Source of the DNA: Anthopleura xanthogrammica
Taxonomy: Eukaryota > Cnidaria > Anthozoa > Actiniaria > Actiniidae
Assembly: GCA_964019055.1 (NCBI GenBank)
Contig: OZ025207.1
Coordinates: 19,307,730-19,371,729, forward strand
Direction: 5' to 3'
DNA length: 64,000 bases
Shown here: positions 43,001-51,777 of the stretch, piece by piece
How the letters are laid out: every line of letters begins with the position of its first letter
Position numbering within the stretch: position 1 is the stretch's first letter
The notes under the pieces: generated by a model
Database searches by the model: none
What the model was told of the DNA's origin: nothing
Seen by the model: the letters and a program-made list of their open reading frames with translations, nothing else
Translations under genes and position numbers: made by a program

Positions 43001-44949
43001 TGGGCGTAATGTTTTCCCATTTCAGACCACGTTAGGAACGTCACACATCGATTCGCAGATCGAACCATGAAACAACCTCTTGGTCAGGGCACAGCTAACT
43101 GAAACTAGCCCACTTTCGATATTCTGGTTGAGTGATCACGCACAAAGCAATTGAAGACGAGGCTCCGGGGAAACAAAAGAATATATTAGGATTACTCCAT
43201 TGTTTCTCCGGAGCCTCGTCTTCAATTGCTTTGTGCGTGATCATTCAACCAGAATATCGAAAGTGGGCTATTGGGATTTAGAAAAAACCTACTAATGGTC
43301 TATCACCAATCGAGCCCTGTGATTGGCTGAGCTACTAGGGGTCTATTAGTGATAGACCTCTAGTAGCGAAAAGCGCCGGTTTTGAAAACCAAAAAATATA
43401 TATTTAAAGCAAAATCCAAAACTTTTTGCATCCTTTTATTGAACCGATTAGTAGGTTTTTACTAAAACAATTAGACCTCTCGCCCTCATGGCCTACGAGT
43501 CAATAGTCCATTCGGCCTTCGGCCTCATGGGCTATTGACTCGTAGACCATTCGGACTCGAGGACTAATTGTTAATTATTATGCTAGGTTTTCCATGAGTT
43601 ATTAGACCTTATTTATGGTTCGTTCCTTTGACAGCCTGTTCGCAGCCATTCCTGGCCATCCGTCATCCCTAACTCACAGATGATCATCATACCATACCCA
43701 CCAGATAAACCAAACCAGTAAGTCACCATGGTTACATTAGAGTGGTTTTCGTATGAGTGGGATAATATACGACAAATTGGTAGCGTGACCGTAATTACGC
43801 GTTATGATTGGTTGAATTACAATGGGAAGCCATTTCAATGTTACGGCATGTTGTACCGTGTACGTGCTGTAAGTCAGTATCGTATGTTTCCCATCCATAC
43901 GAAAACCACTCCATTATTATGTGAAGCAAACTGATGGGTTTCCTGAGTGATTGGTACCGTGACGAATATTTCCCAATAGTTTGAAGCTTCATAAGAGAGA
44001 AACAAAAGGTACCCTACTCATGCATGACAAAGGGGCCGAGGATCAAACCCACGACCTGAACAGAACGATGTGATACTTCGCTACATCAGCGCACACCTCC
44101 CGTCCTATATTCGTGGTGTGCAACCACATGACTCAAAATCCCTTGAGATATAAGTAACAATGAAACAGCTGCCATCTTGGTTGATCTAACAAGAGAAGCT
44201 AATGAGGAAAGCTTTGTATAGTCAACCAACAGCTATGACGTAACATGCACCCCAAGACTAAGGTTTTGGCCGAGGAATGCAAAGTTACCTGGTTTAATAC
44301 TGATAGTATGTCTGTTCATAGGTGGACGACCAAGCTTCTAGTCACCCCCAGCAAGCTCGTTCTACTGACAGGTCTTTGCATGTTGGGTCTTTGTGTATTA
44401 CTTGCTCTGGTCATCATGGTACTTCATTTGTTAGAAAAGGTAAATGGGTGGCGTAGTGGTTTACCACTCGCTCTCACCGCTGTGGTCCGGGTTCGAGCCC
44501 CGGCTCGGGCTGGATCATATGTGAGTTGAGTCTGTTTGATGGGTTGTTCTCTCCCTTGCCACGAGGGTTTTTTCTCAAGGGTCTCTGGTTTTTCCTCCCT
44601 CCATAAAAATCACCATGTGAGTTGAGTTGTATGCATAGAATATATAATGTAGAGGTAGTGTGTGTGAGTGACAGTGGGCCAAATGGGAAACCAGTATTCA
44701 CTTACTGAATTTGTATCCACTATAAAAAAGTGATTTCTTTCTTTCTTTTATTTAAAAAAATGTCGATCATAGAAAGCGCGTCATATAAATCATATATAAT
44801 TATTATGTTATTTTCATTACCATCATCCACCCTGCAGTGCAACGAATTCAATTATACAAATATAAATACGTCAAAATTTATTTTTACAGCGAGCAGATCA
44901 AAAGGAGAAACGAGAAGATGCGCACAAGTTCCATTTTGATGCAATGTAA
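32191..44949 (+). CDS. ITFG1: ITFG1 / TIP (T-cell immunomodulatory protein), complete, 20 exons
   Basis: A complete gene for a type I membrane protein of the ITFG1/TIP/LINKIN family. These are cell-surface proteins with integrin-alpha-like FG-GAP repeats, linked to cell adhesion and, in mammals, T-cell modulation. The 622-residue product (human about 612) has a signal peptide (residues 1 to about 25, hydrophobic LILPLLLL) and calcium-loop-like repeats (GDFNGDKSTDFFVI, GDFNGDGCMDFLIT, GDYNMDGYPDGLIIL). One transmembrane helix spans about residues 577-597, with a short basic tail ending HKFHFDAM, nearly identical to the vertebrate C-terminus. The start at 32191 is chosen because it opens the signal peptide. 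An overlapping ATG at 32186 would make a 13-codon upstream frame. Stop TAA at 44947-44949. All 20 exons agree in phase. Confidence 0.96.
33512..33652 (-). mobile_element. SINE fragment (core and head)
   Basis: GGGAGGAAAACCACAGAACC core plus reversed head TGAACCCAAGACCACAGTG and CTAGCTACC. ITFG1 intron 2. Confidence 0.6.
33691..33829. mobile_element. Hairpin MITE
   Basis: ACAAATCCTACAATTAATGC with TTTATTTCCC on the left and GCATTGTAGGATTTATT on the right. The inner arms CAAATTTATTCTTTT and AAAAGAATAAATTTGG are inverted. It ends 57 bases before ITFG1 exon 3. Confidence 0.75.
35910..36030. mobile_element. Short hairpin element
   Basis: AATAAAGCACTTAGGAAGTG and CACTTCCTGTGTGCTTTATT are inverted around a stretch of AAGTGC/GCACTT variants. 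ITFG1 intron 6. Confidence 0.6.
37896..44949 (+). CDS. ITFG1: ITFG1 exons 10-20: last blades, membrane helix, tail
   Basis: Exons: 37896-37995, 38498-38558, 39235-39331, 39795-39851, 40409-40514, 40598-40641, 42187-42265, 42851-42972, 43635-43717, 44322-44439, 44890-44949. Exon 11 carries the blade core GDYNMDGYPDG. Exons 15-18 hold conserved Cys and PYVSYTMTDNDG, YALQCPYIVFGLGRTPNF and SWPSVIPNSQMIIIPYPP. Exon 19 carries the membrane helix (LVLLTGLCMLGLCVLLALV). Exon 20 encodes the terminal 19 residues. The 1.5-kb intron 15 holds the 70-bp minisatellite, and intron 17 holds family-C and family-E elements side by side. Confidence 0.94.
38129..38472. mobile_element. Long imperfect hairpin element
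   Basis: TGAGAACCAATCAAAATGTA on the left pairs with TACATTTTGATTGGTTCTCA on the right. Further in, ATGCATTACAACTTTGGCTA pairs with TAGCCAAGGTTGGAATGCAT. ITFG1 intron 10, ending 26 bases before exon 11. Confidence 0.78.
39560..39690 (-). mobile_element. SINE fragment (core)
   Basis: GGAGGGAGGAAAACAAGAGA preceded by ACTCACAGATTGAATTGGAA, a segment shared with 60295-60380. ITFG1 intron 12. Confidence 0.55.
40781..41785. repeat. 70-bp minisatellite in ITFG1 intron 15
   Basis: About 14 tandem units containing CAGGAACAACGAAATACGAC, AGAGACAAAATATATATATC and an (AAC)n-like segment. Early units are identical and 70 bp long. Later units alternate AAGCAACTTC/AAACAACTTC and lose a few bases in the AAC part. 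The unit length is not a multiple of three, so the Gln-rich frame here is not a gene. Confidence 0.93.
42482..42563. repeat. Hairpin of about 80 bp
   Basis: GGCAGAAAACTCGAGAAGTG and CACTTTTCTCGTGTTCTGCC are inverted; inner GAGAAGCGCTCTGC pairs with GCAGTGCTTCTC. It lies immediately left of a tRNA-like segment. ITFG1 intron 16. Confidence 0.7.
42570..42625 (+). mobile_element. tRNA-like SINE head fragment
   Basis: GTTAGCTCAATTGGTAAGAG is a clear tRNA D-arm/box A, followed by CGTCGGTCTGTTGTGCGGG. No matching box B follows, so it is a truncated SINE or tRNA fossil, not a tRNA gene. ITFG1 intron 16. Confidence 0.6.
43106..43271. mobile_element. Family-C MITE (GCCCACTTTCGATATTC), copy 1
   Basis: A near-perfect hairpin bounded by TA, with arms of about 70 bp. 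The left arm contains GATCACGCACAAAGCAATTG, the right its inverse. The loop is AAAGAATATATTAGGATTAC. ITFG1 intron 17. Confidence 0.88.
43278..43580. mobile_element. Family-E element (303 bp), copy 2, inverted
   Basis: Reverse complement of 21164-21466 with few differences. It starts 7 bases after the family-C element at 43106-43271. ITFG1 intron 17. Confidence 0.8.
44035..44102 (-). mobile_element. tRNA-like SINE head fragment
   Basis: On the minus strand GGTGTGCGCTGATGTAGCGA leads to GTGGGTTTGATCCTCGG, a box B-like T-arm. ITFG1 intron 18. Confidence 0.5.
44446..44680 (+). mobile_element. tRNA-derived SINE, plus strand
   Basis: Box A TGGCGTAGTGG at 44449-44459 and a perfect box B GGTTCGAGCCC at 44490-44500 give an intact RNA polymerase III type-2 promoter. 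Downstream are the SINE core (TCTCTGGTTTTTCCTCCC) and the AGGTAGTGTGTGTGAGTG tail. The ends do not pair as a tRNA acceptor stem, so it is not a tRNA gene. It starts 6 bases after ITFG1 exon 19. Confidence 0.82.
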
Positions 44950-45207
44950 TAGATCACGTGTTGGACACGTGCCTTGTCACGTGTTGTTCACGTGATCATC
45001 TTTTAGTCAGGTAATTTTAGTAAGGTAACTAGAACAGTTTATCCTCTCATACAGAATCTCTTCTAAGAATCTACTTTTACAGCTGTTTTTAGGGAGCTGT
45101 TGCGTGACGAGGGAGAGAGGGAGACTAGGACTAAAGGGGAGCTGGAATGAATTTGGGTACCCTGTGCCCTGCTTGAATGACTACCCGTGTCTAGGTTGGA
45201 ATACTCC

Positions 45208-45544
45208 AGTTTCACATTCGGTGGAAACCGCTGTTTTTGAAGAACACAGACTCGTTTGCACAGGCTTAGCCTCGTTTATAAGTCATCTATTCAAATACAC
45301 CATTAAAAGTCCGTGGGATTGGTATTATCCGACTTGCACATTCTTTACATTACAGTTGGCTGTTGCTAATGATTTGCAAAAGTCAACCGTAATGTAAAGA
45401 ATGTGTAAGATGAACAATACCAATGTTTTGAAATCCCACGGACTTTTAATAACGTCGTTGAATAGCTGACTTATACACGAGGCTAAGCCTGTGGAAATGA
45501 GTCTGTGGTCTTCAAAAACAGCGGTTTCCATCGAATGTGAAACT
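45208..45544. mobile_element. Family-D MITE, long hairpin (337 bp)
   Basis: The arms span almost the whole element, from AGTTTCACATTCGGTGGAAA to its inverse ending GAATGTGAAACT. They include CCACGGACTTTTAAT and CATTCTTTACATTAC with their inverses. It lies between ITFG1 and the zinc-finger gene. Confidence 0.88.
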
Positions 45545-45746
45545 GATGTATTGAGAAAATACAATAATTTTATGAAAACACAAAACATCGATTCGGAACC
45601 ATTGTTTTGTGGTCTGATTCAACTAAAATCGGTGAATTGATAGGACGGGAAGATGCATGGTAGACTGGTACCTAGGCCAACGGATGTTCAAAATTGGCAC
45701 ATCTAAATATCTTAGGTTTTTTGCTTGTGGTTAGACCTTTTTTTGC

Positions 45747-45853
45747 ATATAGAACATGATGCATTCTGGCCTAGTTTGGGTACAAATATCTTTTTTCCGT
45801 TATGCCTCATGTGGTATCATTTGTACCCAAGCTAGACCACAGTGCACCTGTTC
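45747..45853. mobile_element. Family-G small hairpin, copy 3
   Basis: GGCCTAGTTTGGGTACAAAT and ATTTGTACCCAAGCTAGACC form the arms. Intergenic, downstream of ITFG1. Confidence 0.7.
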
Positions 45854-46047
45854 ATGGACTTCATACCAGTTTTCATCTTAGGAAAATCTGATGTGTTCGT
45901 ATTTAGTCTCCCTTTATTTTTCCCCAGTTTTGTACAATCTCTTTTTCTTTCACATTAAGTTCAGTATATTTAAACCATTTGACTATATTTAATGATAGTA
46001 ATTTTCATATTTTTGAATTTTATTTCTCCGATGTTATTATAAATCTT

Positions 46048-46292
46048 TAAAGAATTTCAAAGCAAGGCATAAATATTACATTAATACTGATATACTGGTA
46101 CATAATATCTCTTAGGTTCGTCGTATTTTAAAAGCTAAAGAATTTCAAATCAAGGCATAAATATTACATTAATACTGATATACTGGTACATAATATCTCT
46201 TAGGTTCGTCGTATTTTAAAAGCTAAAGAATTTCAAATCAAGGCATAAATATTACATTAATACTGATATATTGGTACATAATATCTCTTAGG
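46048..46292. repeat. 88-bp tandem repeat, about 2.8 copies
   Basis: Unit starts TAAAGAATTTCAAA and contains GGCATAAATATTACATTAAT and CATAATATCTCTTAGGTTCG. Copies are almost identical. Intergenic, downstream of ITFG1. Confidence 0.9.
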
Positions 46293-46659
46293 AGCGATCT
46301 TTTTCATTAAATATTACAATAGTGGCTTGAATCTTCAATTTAGTTTTTTTTTAGGACACTAGTCTTGCAGAGTGTCGATACCTTAATTTGGGTCAGACTG
46401 GCCAGGCGTAAAATTCTGTTTTAACCAATCATCTTTGGCTCATTTTTACTGAGATTCTCTATATTCTGCGAACTAAGACATTTCAATGGCTTATTGTGAA
46501 ATTGGTTTTTCCCTGCTGTCAATCAAAACTAATCAGTCGGTACCTTTTATATTTTTGACTTTCGGCCGTGAGAAAACAAATTCCAACTGGATTTCCACAA
46601 ACAGTCAGGGTTGGAGTTTGGCCGATAGGGGCTGGGTTAAAGAAGCTGTCACGTCAGAA

Positions 46660-46798
46660 TAGACCCCTTACAGCACGTCGGAATGCAGCTCAATTGGGGG
46701 GGGGGGGGGGGGACAATAGGTTCCAATTCTTAGGAGTTTGAATTTTTTTGTTTTGCCCTCCAAATTGAGCTGCATTCCGACGTCCTGCAAGGGGTCTA
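46660..46798. mobile_element. Family-A MITE, copy 9, with internal G17 tract
   Basis: Both ends are intact (TA-GACCCCTTACAGCACG and mirror). The usual TTTGGAGGGCAAAAC stretch of the left arm is replaced by 17 G (46696-46712). It lies between ITFG1 and the zinc-finger gene. Confidence 0.8.
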
Positions 46799-47348
46799 TT
46801 AACTGGTTACGTGGTTTGATGCTTCATATATTGTATATTGGTAGCCAAGATGATGATCCTACGAGTTATTCCTTATCTGCAAGACCGTGGAGATGCCGCG
46901 TGTTCAAGCAATTTCATTGGATAAGCAAAAATTTCGCACACTGTCATTGGTTCAGAAATTCATTCCATGTCGTGATTGTTCCGTGTGCTTTACCGTTTCA
47001 CAGTCTTTCACAATCTATTCTAAGTATTCAAACCAAGGCTTTGCGTAGCGCATTGGGATTGGTCTCTGCCTCGGGAACGCTGTATTACCAAGTTTAGATA
47101 TGGATTTAATTTGGGGTGGAAAGCAATTCGATATACAAAGGCACCTAGGATAGGTACTGCATGGGGTAAGGTGGCTCCGGCTCCAGTAAGAAGACCGGAC
47201 GCCCGAACGTATTACGTGTAATGAAGTCTCGCTTCAATACCCAATTCGTTTTGGCTTTCCTCAATCAAATATTAATAACTTAAATCATTATTATAAGTTT
47301 GATACAACACCAGAAAGGCGCTATGCTACGACATAGTCATAAAATAAT

Positions 47349-48018
47349 CTATAAAGCCTTGCAGAATTTTGCATGGCGTCGTTTGGATGACGCGTGCGTG
47401 AATTTTTTATTACAGAAGTCACACTGGAAAGGTTTCTCTCCGGTGTGTATGCGCATGTGAGCATTACGGTTTCCTGTTTGGCTGAAACGTCTGGGGCAGA
47501 AGTTACACTGGAATGGCTTGACTCCGCTGTGGATGATCATGTGTCTCTAAAGAGGGACAGAAACATTGTCAATATCGTGATTTAATAATAATACTAAATA
47601 CTATTACTAATAACAATTAGTATAAATACAAAGGTGATTATACAAAATCGCGCGCTCTGATTGGTTTTCTATCTCGGATTATCAGCCGATAATCACCTTT
47701 TCGGACAAAATGGCTGTCAGCGTGACCGTCGCGCTTTTAAAAAATAAAATATTTTCACTTTCAATGTTGTTTCCTTCTTTCTTTTTTGAAATAATCACCT
47801 TTTTATTTATACTAAAACAATTATTCACCTCAAGCTCAGTGGTTATCGATGAATATTTACCTCGCAGCTCGAAGACTCGCCGCTCGGTAAATATTCATCG
47901 ATAATCACTTCGCCTTCGGCGAATAACTGCTAATTAACAACTATTAAAGAACTAATAATATTAATAATAATAATAATATCAATGATAATAATAGTAGTAG
48001 TAGTAAGAAGTAGAGGAA

Positions 48019-48065
<47 letters not shown>

Positions 48066-50627
48066 AGAAGACAGAAGAAGAAGAAGAAGAAGAAGAAGAA
48101 GAAGAAGAAGAAGAAGAAGAAGAAGAAGAAGAAGAAGAAGAAGAAGAAGAAGAAGAAGAAGAAGAAGAAGAAGAAGAAGAAGAAGAAGAAGAAGAAGAAG
48201 AAGAAGAAGAAGAAGAAGAAGAAGAAGAAGAAGAAGAAGAAGAAGAAGAAGAAGAAGAAGAAGAAGAAGAAGAAGAAGAAGAAGAAGAAGAAGAAGAAGA
48301 AGAAGAAGAAGAAGAAGAAGAAGAAGAAGAAGAAGAAGAAGAAGAAGAAGAAGAAGAAGAAGAAGAAGAAGAAGAAGAAGAAGAAGAAGAAGAAGAAGAA
48401 GAAGAAGAAGAAGAAGAAGAAGAAGAAGAAGAAGAAGAAGAAGAAGAAGAAGAAGAAGAAGAAGAAGAAGAAGAAGAAGAAGAAGAAGAAGAAGAAGAAG
48501 AAGAAGAAGAAGAAGAAGAAGAAGAAGAAGAAGAAGAAGAAGAAGAAGAAGAAGAAGAAGAAGAAGAAGAAGAAGAAGAAGAAGAAGAAGAAGAAGAAGA
48601 ACAGCGACAACAACAACTTCATTAGACACCCCGAGGATCGAAAGGCCGCGCACAAACCAACTGAGCTATGTGGGAATTGATGTAATGGACATTGTTGGTG
48701 TTGAGGAAAGGAGTTGTGGAGGTACTGAAAAAGAAGAGGAGGATTGGTATAAAACGGAGTATGGGACTATTGAAAATGAGGTTGATCATGTGGTGCAGAA
48801 GTTTGGGAATAACGAAAGCCAGGAGTATGATCAGTGTGCCAGAGGAGATCAGTTAACAAATCACTGATGAAATTATTTGCGATCGGTACAGGGTTGCTCT
48901 AGGAAATAGGTGGCCGACGTTAGAAGAGAAGAACAATGAGAAGAACAATGTTAATGAAAGGAGGATGGAGAAGAGAAAAAATGTGGTTAATAATGGTGAT
49001 AGCCATTGATAATTGTGACAACCAACTAGCATCCTTACCCTCAAATGATAAGGGTGCTTCAGCTTCTTGAAACAAATTGGACAATAAACAACTTCGTTCT
49101 TCCCTAAGTTGGCATCTCGCTGAAGCATATTCATGGATGCTGCACTTTGTGGCACTGAAATATCTCTTTGTTGGCCTGATATTCGGTATTGATCTCCAGC
49201 TGTAAGGTATTCCCCATCATTGCGGTATTCTCCACCATTCCAGTATTGTCCACCATTGTGGTCTTCTCCACCGTTGTACTCAAAGTCGCCACTGCTGTCT
49301 CCAGAACATGATGCAGAGTCGTCATTGAGTGGCAGCTTTGTGTCAAGCGATTCAAAAGTTGGTGAACAGCTGCCGCTGCTGAGGGAATTGCTTTCATCGT
49401 GGCTTCTGTACTGAGGCTTAGCTAATCTTTGGATAAAGATAAAAACATTTCGAATGTAAATAAGAGTTTCAGAAAATCCATACCAGGAGCGTCTGTCTTG
49501 AATGCTTTTGCAAGCGAAAATTGTCCAATAACAGGTGAATAAACTCAATAAACAATTTGTCGTAAAATATCAATTTTGAAAGATGACTAATCAATCCGTG
49601 GGTAGAATATAGCTTTGGGGATGCTGTTCCTGCATTTTTTTCATGTCTTTCTTTTTAGATCAGTGCATTTTCATTAGTTCGTTTGGTGAATAGCCCACTT
49701 TCGATATTCTGATTGAGTCATCACGCACAAGCAAATACAAGGTGAGGCTTGGAGAAAACAAAAGAATATATAAGGATTACTCCATTGTTTCCCCAGAGCC
49801 TCGTCTTGAATTGCTTTGTGGGTGATTACCCAATCAGAATCGAAAGTGGGCTATTGGCTCACTGAGACCATTCAAAAACTGATGCCAGAATTTACAAAGG
49901 AATGTATGGTGTCCGAACATTTTTGAATGGCTGTAAGTCGTTCAGTATTGATCCGATTAACACCAAACTTCGGAATTTTGTATATTTGTGTTGTCATCGT
50001 CACGATTTATATAGGAACTCGTACCCAGCCCCCCTCGACTTGAAATCCGGCAATAAAGTCCTCAATGCAGGAACTTTGTAATATCCTTAATAACCTACCT
50101 TTTGTTCCAAAAATCATTCAACATCCAAAATGCATTGCCTTGTTTGACGCCCGAGCTCAGTAGATGGTTGAACGGGATAATATTCCCAGGTTTTTCAATG
50201 GCATCTTGTGGATTGGGATATACTCGGCCATGAGGATGCTCAGCATTATGGATATCAGGCCAAATTGTAACGTTCTTGCCATTCAGGTTATCTATGGGAC
50301 TGTAAGCCCTTTTGCCAGAACTGTAAGCAATTGATGAAACTTGTGTCTTTGATTTCGACAGCCCGTTTCTATGGTGATGCTCCTCTCTAGCTACGTCACT
50401 AGAACCGAGATTTTTGTCAGTGTTGTCATTGGCAACGTTAGACTGAGCTGAAGGACGGTTGAGAGCCATTTTTGCATCAGGAACGATGTTCTTGTCAGTA
50501 GCAGTGAAAAGCCTGGAAAATCGGTCATGGACTACAGAGTCGGACTTCAAACAACAGGCATAGGGACACTGCATATGGGGTATGGAGAAGAAAGTATCCT
50601 TAAAAAGCATTTGATGAACATTAAAAT
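47349..50627 (-). CDS. C2H2 zinc-finger protein, three exons supported, 5'-incomplete
   Basis: Exons on the minus strand: 50627-50099, 49504-49039 and 47546-47349 (stop at 47349-47351). The first finger is split by an intron: exon 2 ends YCPICFKKLKHPYHLR and exon 3 opens RHMIIH. Together they rebuild an exact CX2C-X12-HX3H finger, which proves the join. Finger 2 is CNFCPRRFSQTGNRNAHMRIH with the TGEKPF linker; finger 3 ends HAKFC, a CCHC variant. Upstream is a Ser/Asp/Gly-rich region with repeated NGGEY/NDGEY and a Cys/His-poor exon of unknown relation. The acceptor at 49505 is chosen for phase; one at 49422 would put a stop in frame after exon 1. Likely a nuclear DNA-binding protein; no subfamily recognised. 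First exon(s) and promoter are not located. Confidence 0.75.
47606..47935. mobile_element. Degenerate foldback repeat with TTCGCCGAAGGCGAA-like motif
   Basis: AATCGCGCGCTCTGATTGGT and GATTATCAGCCGATAATCAC near the left; CTTCGCCTTCGGCGAATAAC near the right, with AAATATTCATCGATAATCAC. A related CGCTGAAGGCGAAGTG occurs at 11558 inside the giant palindrome's loop. Confidence 0.5.
48018..48063. repeat. (GAC)n microsatellite
   Basis: About 15 units of GAC directly before the GAA tract, separated by GAAGAAGACA. Further left are degenerate (TAG)n and (TAA)n stretches. Confidence 0.92.
48073..48601. repeat. Uninterrupted GAA/TTC trinucleotide repeat, 529 bp (about 176 units)
   Basis: Perfect by reading, with no interruption seen. 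It lies in the zinc-finger gene's intron (47547-49038), where the sense strand is (TTC)n. It is preceded on the plus strand by a (GAC)n block (48018-48063) and followed by a tRNA-like segment. Poly-Lys/Phe/Leu frames across it are artefacts. Confidence 0.97.
48628..48673 (-). mobile_element. tRNA-like SINE head next to the TTC tract
   Basis: On the minus strand CACATAGCTCAGTTGGTTTG (D-arm, box A) is followed by CTTTCGATCCTCGG (T-arm, box B-like). It runs straight into GTTGTTGTTGTCGCTG and then the (TTC)n array, so the array has the position of a SINE 3' tail. Confidence 0.65.
49554..50098. other. Zinc-finger gene intron holding a family-C MITE
   Basis: Apart from the family-C copy at 49691-49853, I see nothing recognisable here. 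Confidence 0.5.
49691..49853. mobile_element. Family-C MITE, copy 2
   Basis: Same hairpin and loop as copy 1 with scattered changes. It lies between two exons of the minus-strand zinc-finger gene. Confidence 0.85.
50099..50627 (-). CDS. Putative 5' exon of the zinc-finger gene
   Basis: Open for 176 codons from an acceptor preceded by a pyrimidine tract (ATTCACCCTTGCAG on the minus strand) to a GTAGGT donor. The product begins DFNVHQMLFKD with a small Cys cluster (CPYACC), then hydrophilic sequence. The frame stays open upstream to an ATG at 50685, so a longer exon is possible. It joins exon 2 only by phase; no homology confirms it. Confidence 0.5.
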
Positions 50628-51479
50628 CTGCAAGGGTGAATAGGAAAAATATCTGTGTCAAATCAAACATCTGAAACGAAAACATGAAAGAACTCTATCG
50701 TGGTTATGGTATGGGATGGGTGTTTCTAACGAACAGTACGACGGACCAATGAAACAATGCCATCGTCGTTATGTAACAGATGAGTGTTTCTAAGGCGCGT
50801 GAGAGAAACCTAACGAACAGTATACGTCCAATGAAACAATTCCATTATCGTTATGTAACAGATGGTTGTTTCTAAAGCCTAAAATTTCCTTTCCTATTTA
50901 CTGATTTTTTGGCAAAATCGCGCACAATAGTTATCAAAATCGTAAATAAATGGATGATAGTTTTACTCGGGAGAAATTTACAATTTTGGCGGGAGGAGTT
51001 GAAAAATAACTTTTTGGGTTTTTTTATTTTTATTTTGAGTATTTGTATCAATGCGCCGTCTCGGAAAATAAACTAAAGTGGAAAAGATGCACAATGCCAA
51101 ATCATCTTATTTTGCCTATTGAGAACCTAGAGGTAGAATTTTTCTTGAATCTGCCTGAAAATGGGTGAATGACATGGGGGCTTGTAATTGAAAACATTAT
51201 CGCACTCATAAAGCAACAATCCATCCTCATCTAAGAAAAACTAAACCAGAATCATCGTGTATCATCTTATACCATCTTCCTTCCTTCCTTCCTTCCGAAG
51301 TTACGATAAGATTTGGTTGATTGTCGCTCTTAGTGCATGAATAAAAAACTCTCCTAGATAGTCTATTTAATATCGACTTGCCTTGCACATGGTCACTAGT
51401 TCGCAAGTGTCCGTGTCACAGATAAGAACGCATTTACTCATTACATTCATTTATATGTCTGTCCTCAAGGGAAGTGCCT

Positions 51480-51618
51480 AGCATGGGACTTAGAGTCCCG
51501 TTCGCGCTTTTCCTATTGGGTAGTTTTATTTATCTAATTTTCCTTTAAACTATTTTCATGTATTCTATTAACAGCTATTGCCCAATAAAGTTGTAAAAAA
51601 AAAAAAAAAAAAAAAAAA
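51480..51618 (+). mobile_element. Retroposed 3' end with AATAAA and A24 tail
   Basis: AATAAA at 51584-51589 is followed by GTTGT and 24 A (51595-51618). This is the signature of a reverse-transcribed, polyadenylated RNA: a LINE 3' end or processed pseudogene fragment. The left border is not defined and the source transcript is not recognised. Confidence 0.55.
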
Positions 51619-51777
51619 CTCATAGTGCTCTATTCATCACCCCGGCCCGCCCGGCCCTCTCTCGCGCTCTAGTTCTCTCTTCCATTCTTGCCTTCCTCTT
51701 TTTTGGCCTGGTTCTCTTCACTATCCCTCTCCCCATTCCATCTTTACCTAGTACCATCCCAATAGCCCTCTCGAGAT

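Larger units (their letters stand above)
44950..47348. other. ITFG1-zinc finger intergenic region (converging 3' ends)
   Basis: Holds the family-D hairpin (45208-45544), family-G hairpin (45747-45853), the 88-bp tandem repeat and family-A copy 9. CACGTG occurs three times between 44956 and 44993 just after the ITFG1 stop. No coding region recognised. Confidence 0.6.

Noticed and set aside
44446..44520. A tRNA gene
   Set aside because: A and B boxes are intact but the ends do not form an acceptor stem and the SINE core follows directly.
46738..47097. 119-codon frame beginning in family-A copy 9
   Set aside because: It starts inside a MITE arm, and the remainder shows no recognisable protein features.
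47930..48680. Very long poly-Phe, poly-Leu and poly-Lys/Arg open frames on both strands
   Set aside because: They are produced by the GAA/TTC and GAC microsatellites, which are open in several frames; no gene context supports translation.
49422..49427. Acceptor at 49422 for zinc-finger exon 2
   Set aside because: Joined to the 50099 donor it gives an immediate in-frame stop; the acceptor at 49505 keeps the frame.
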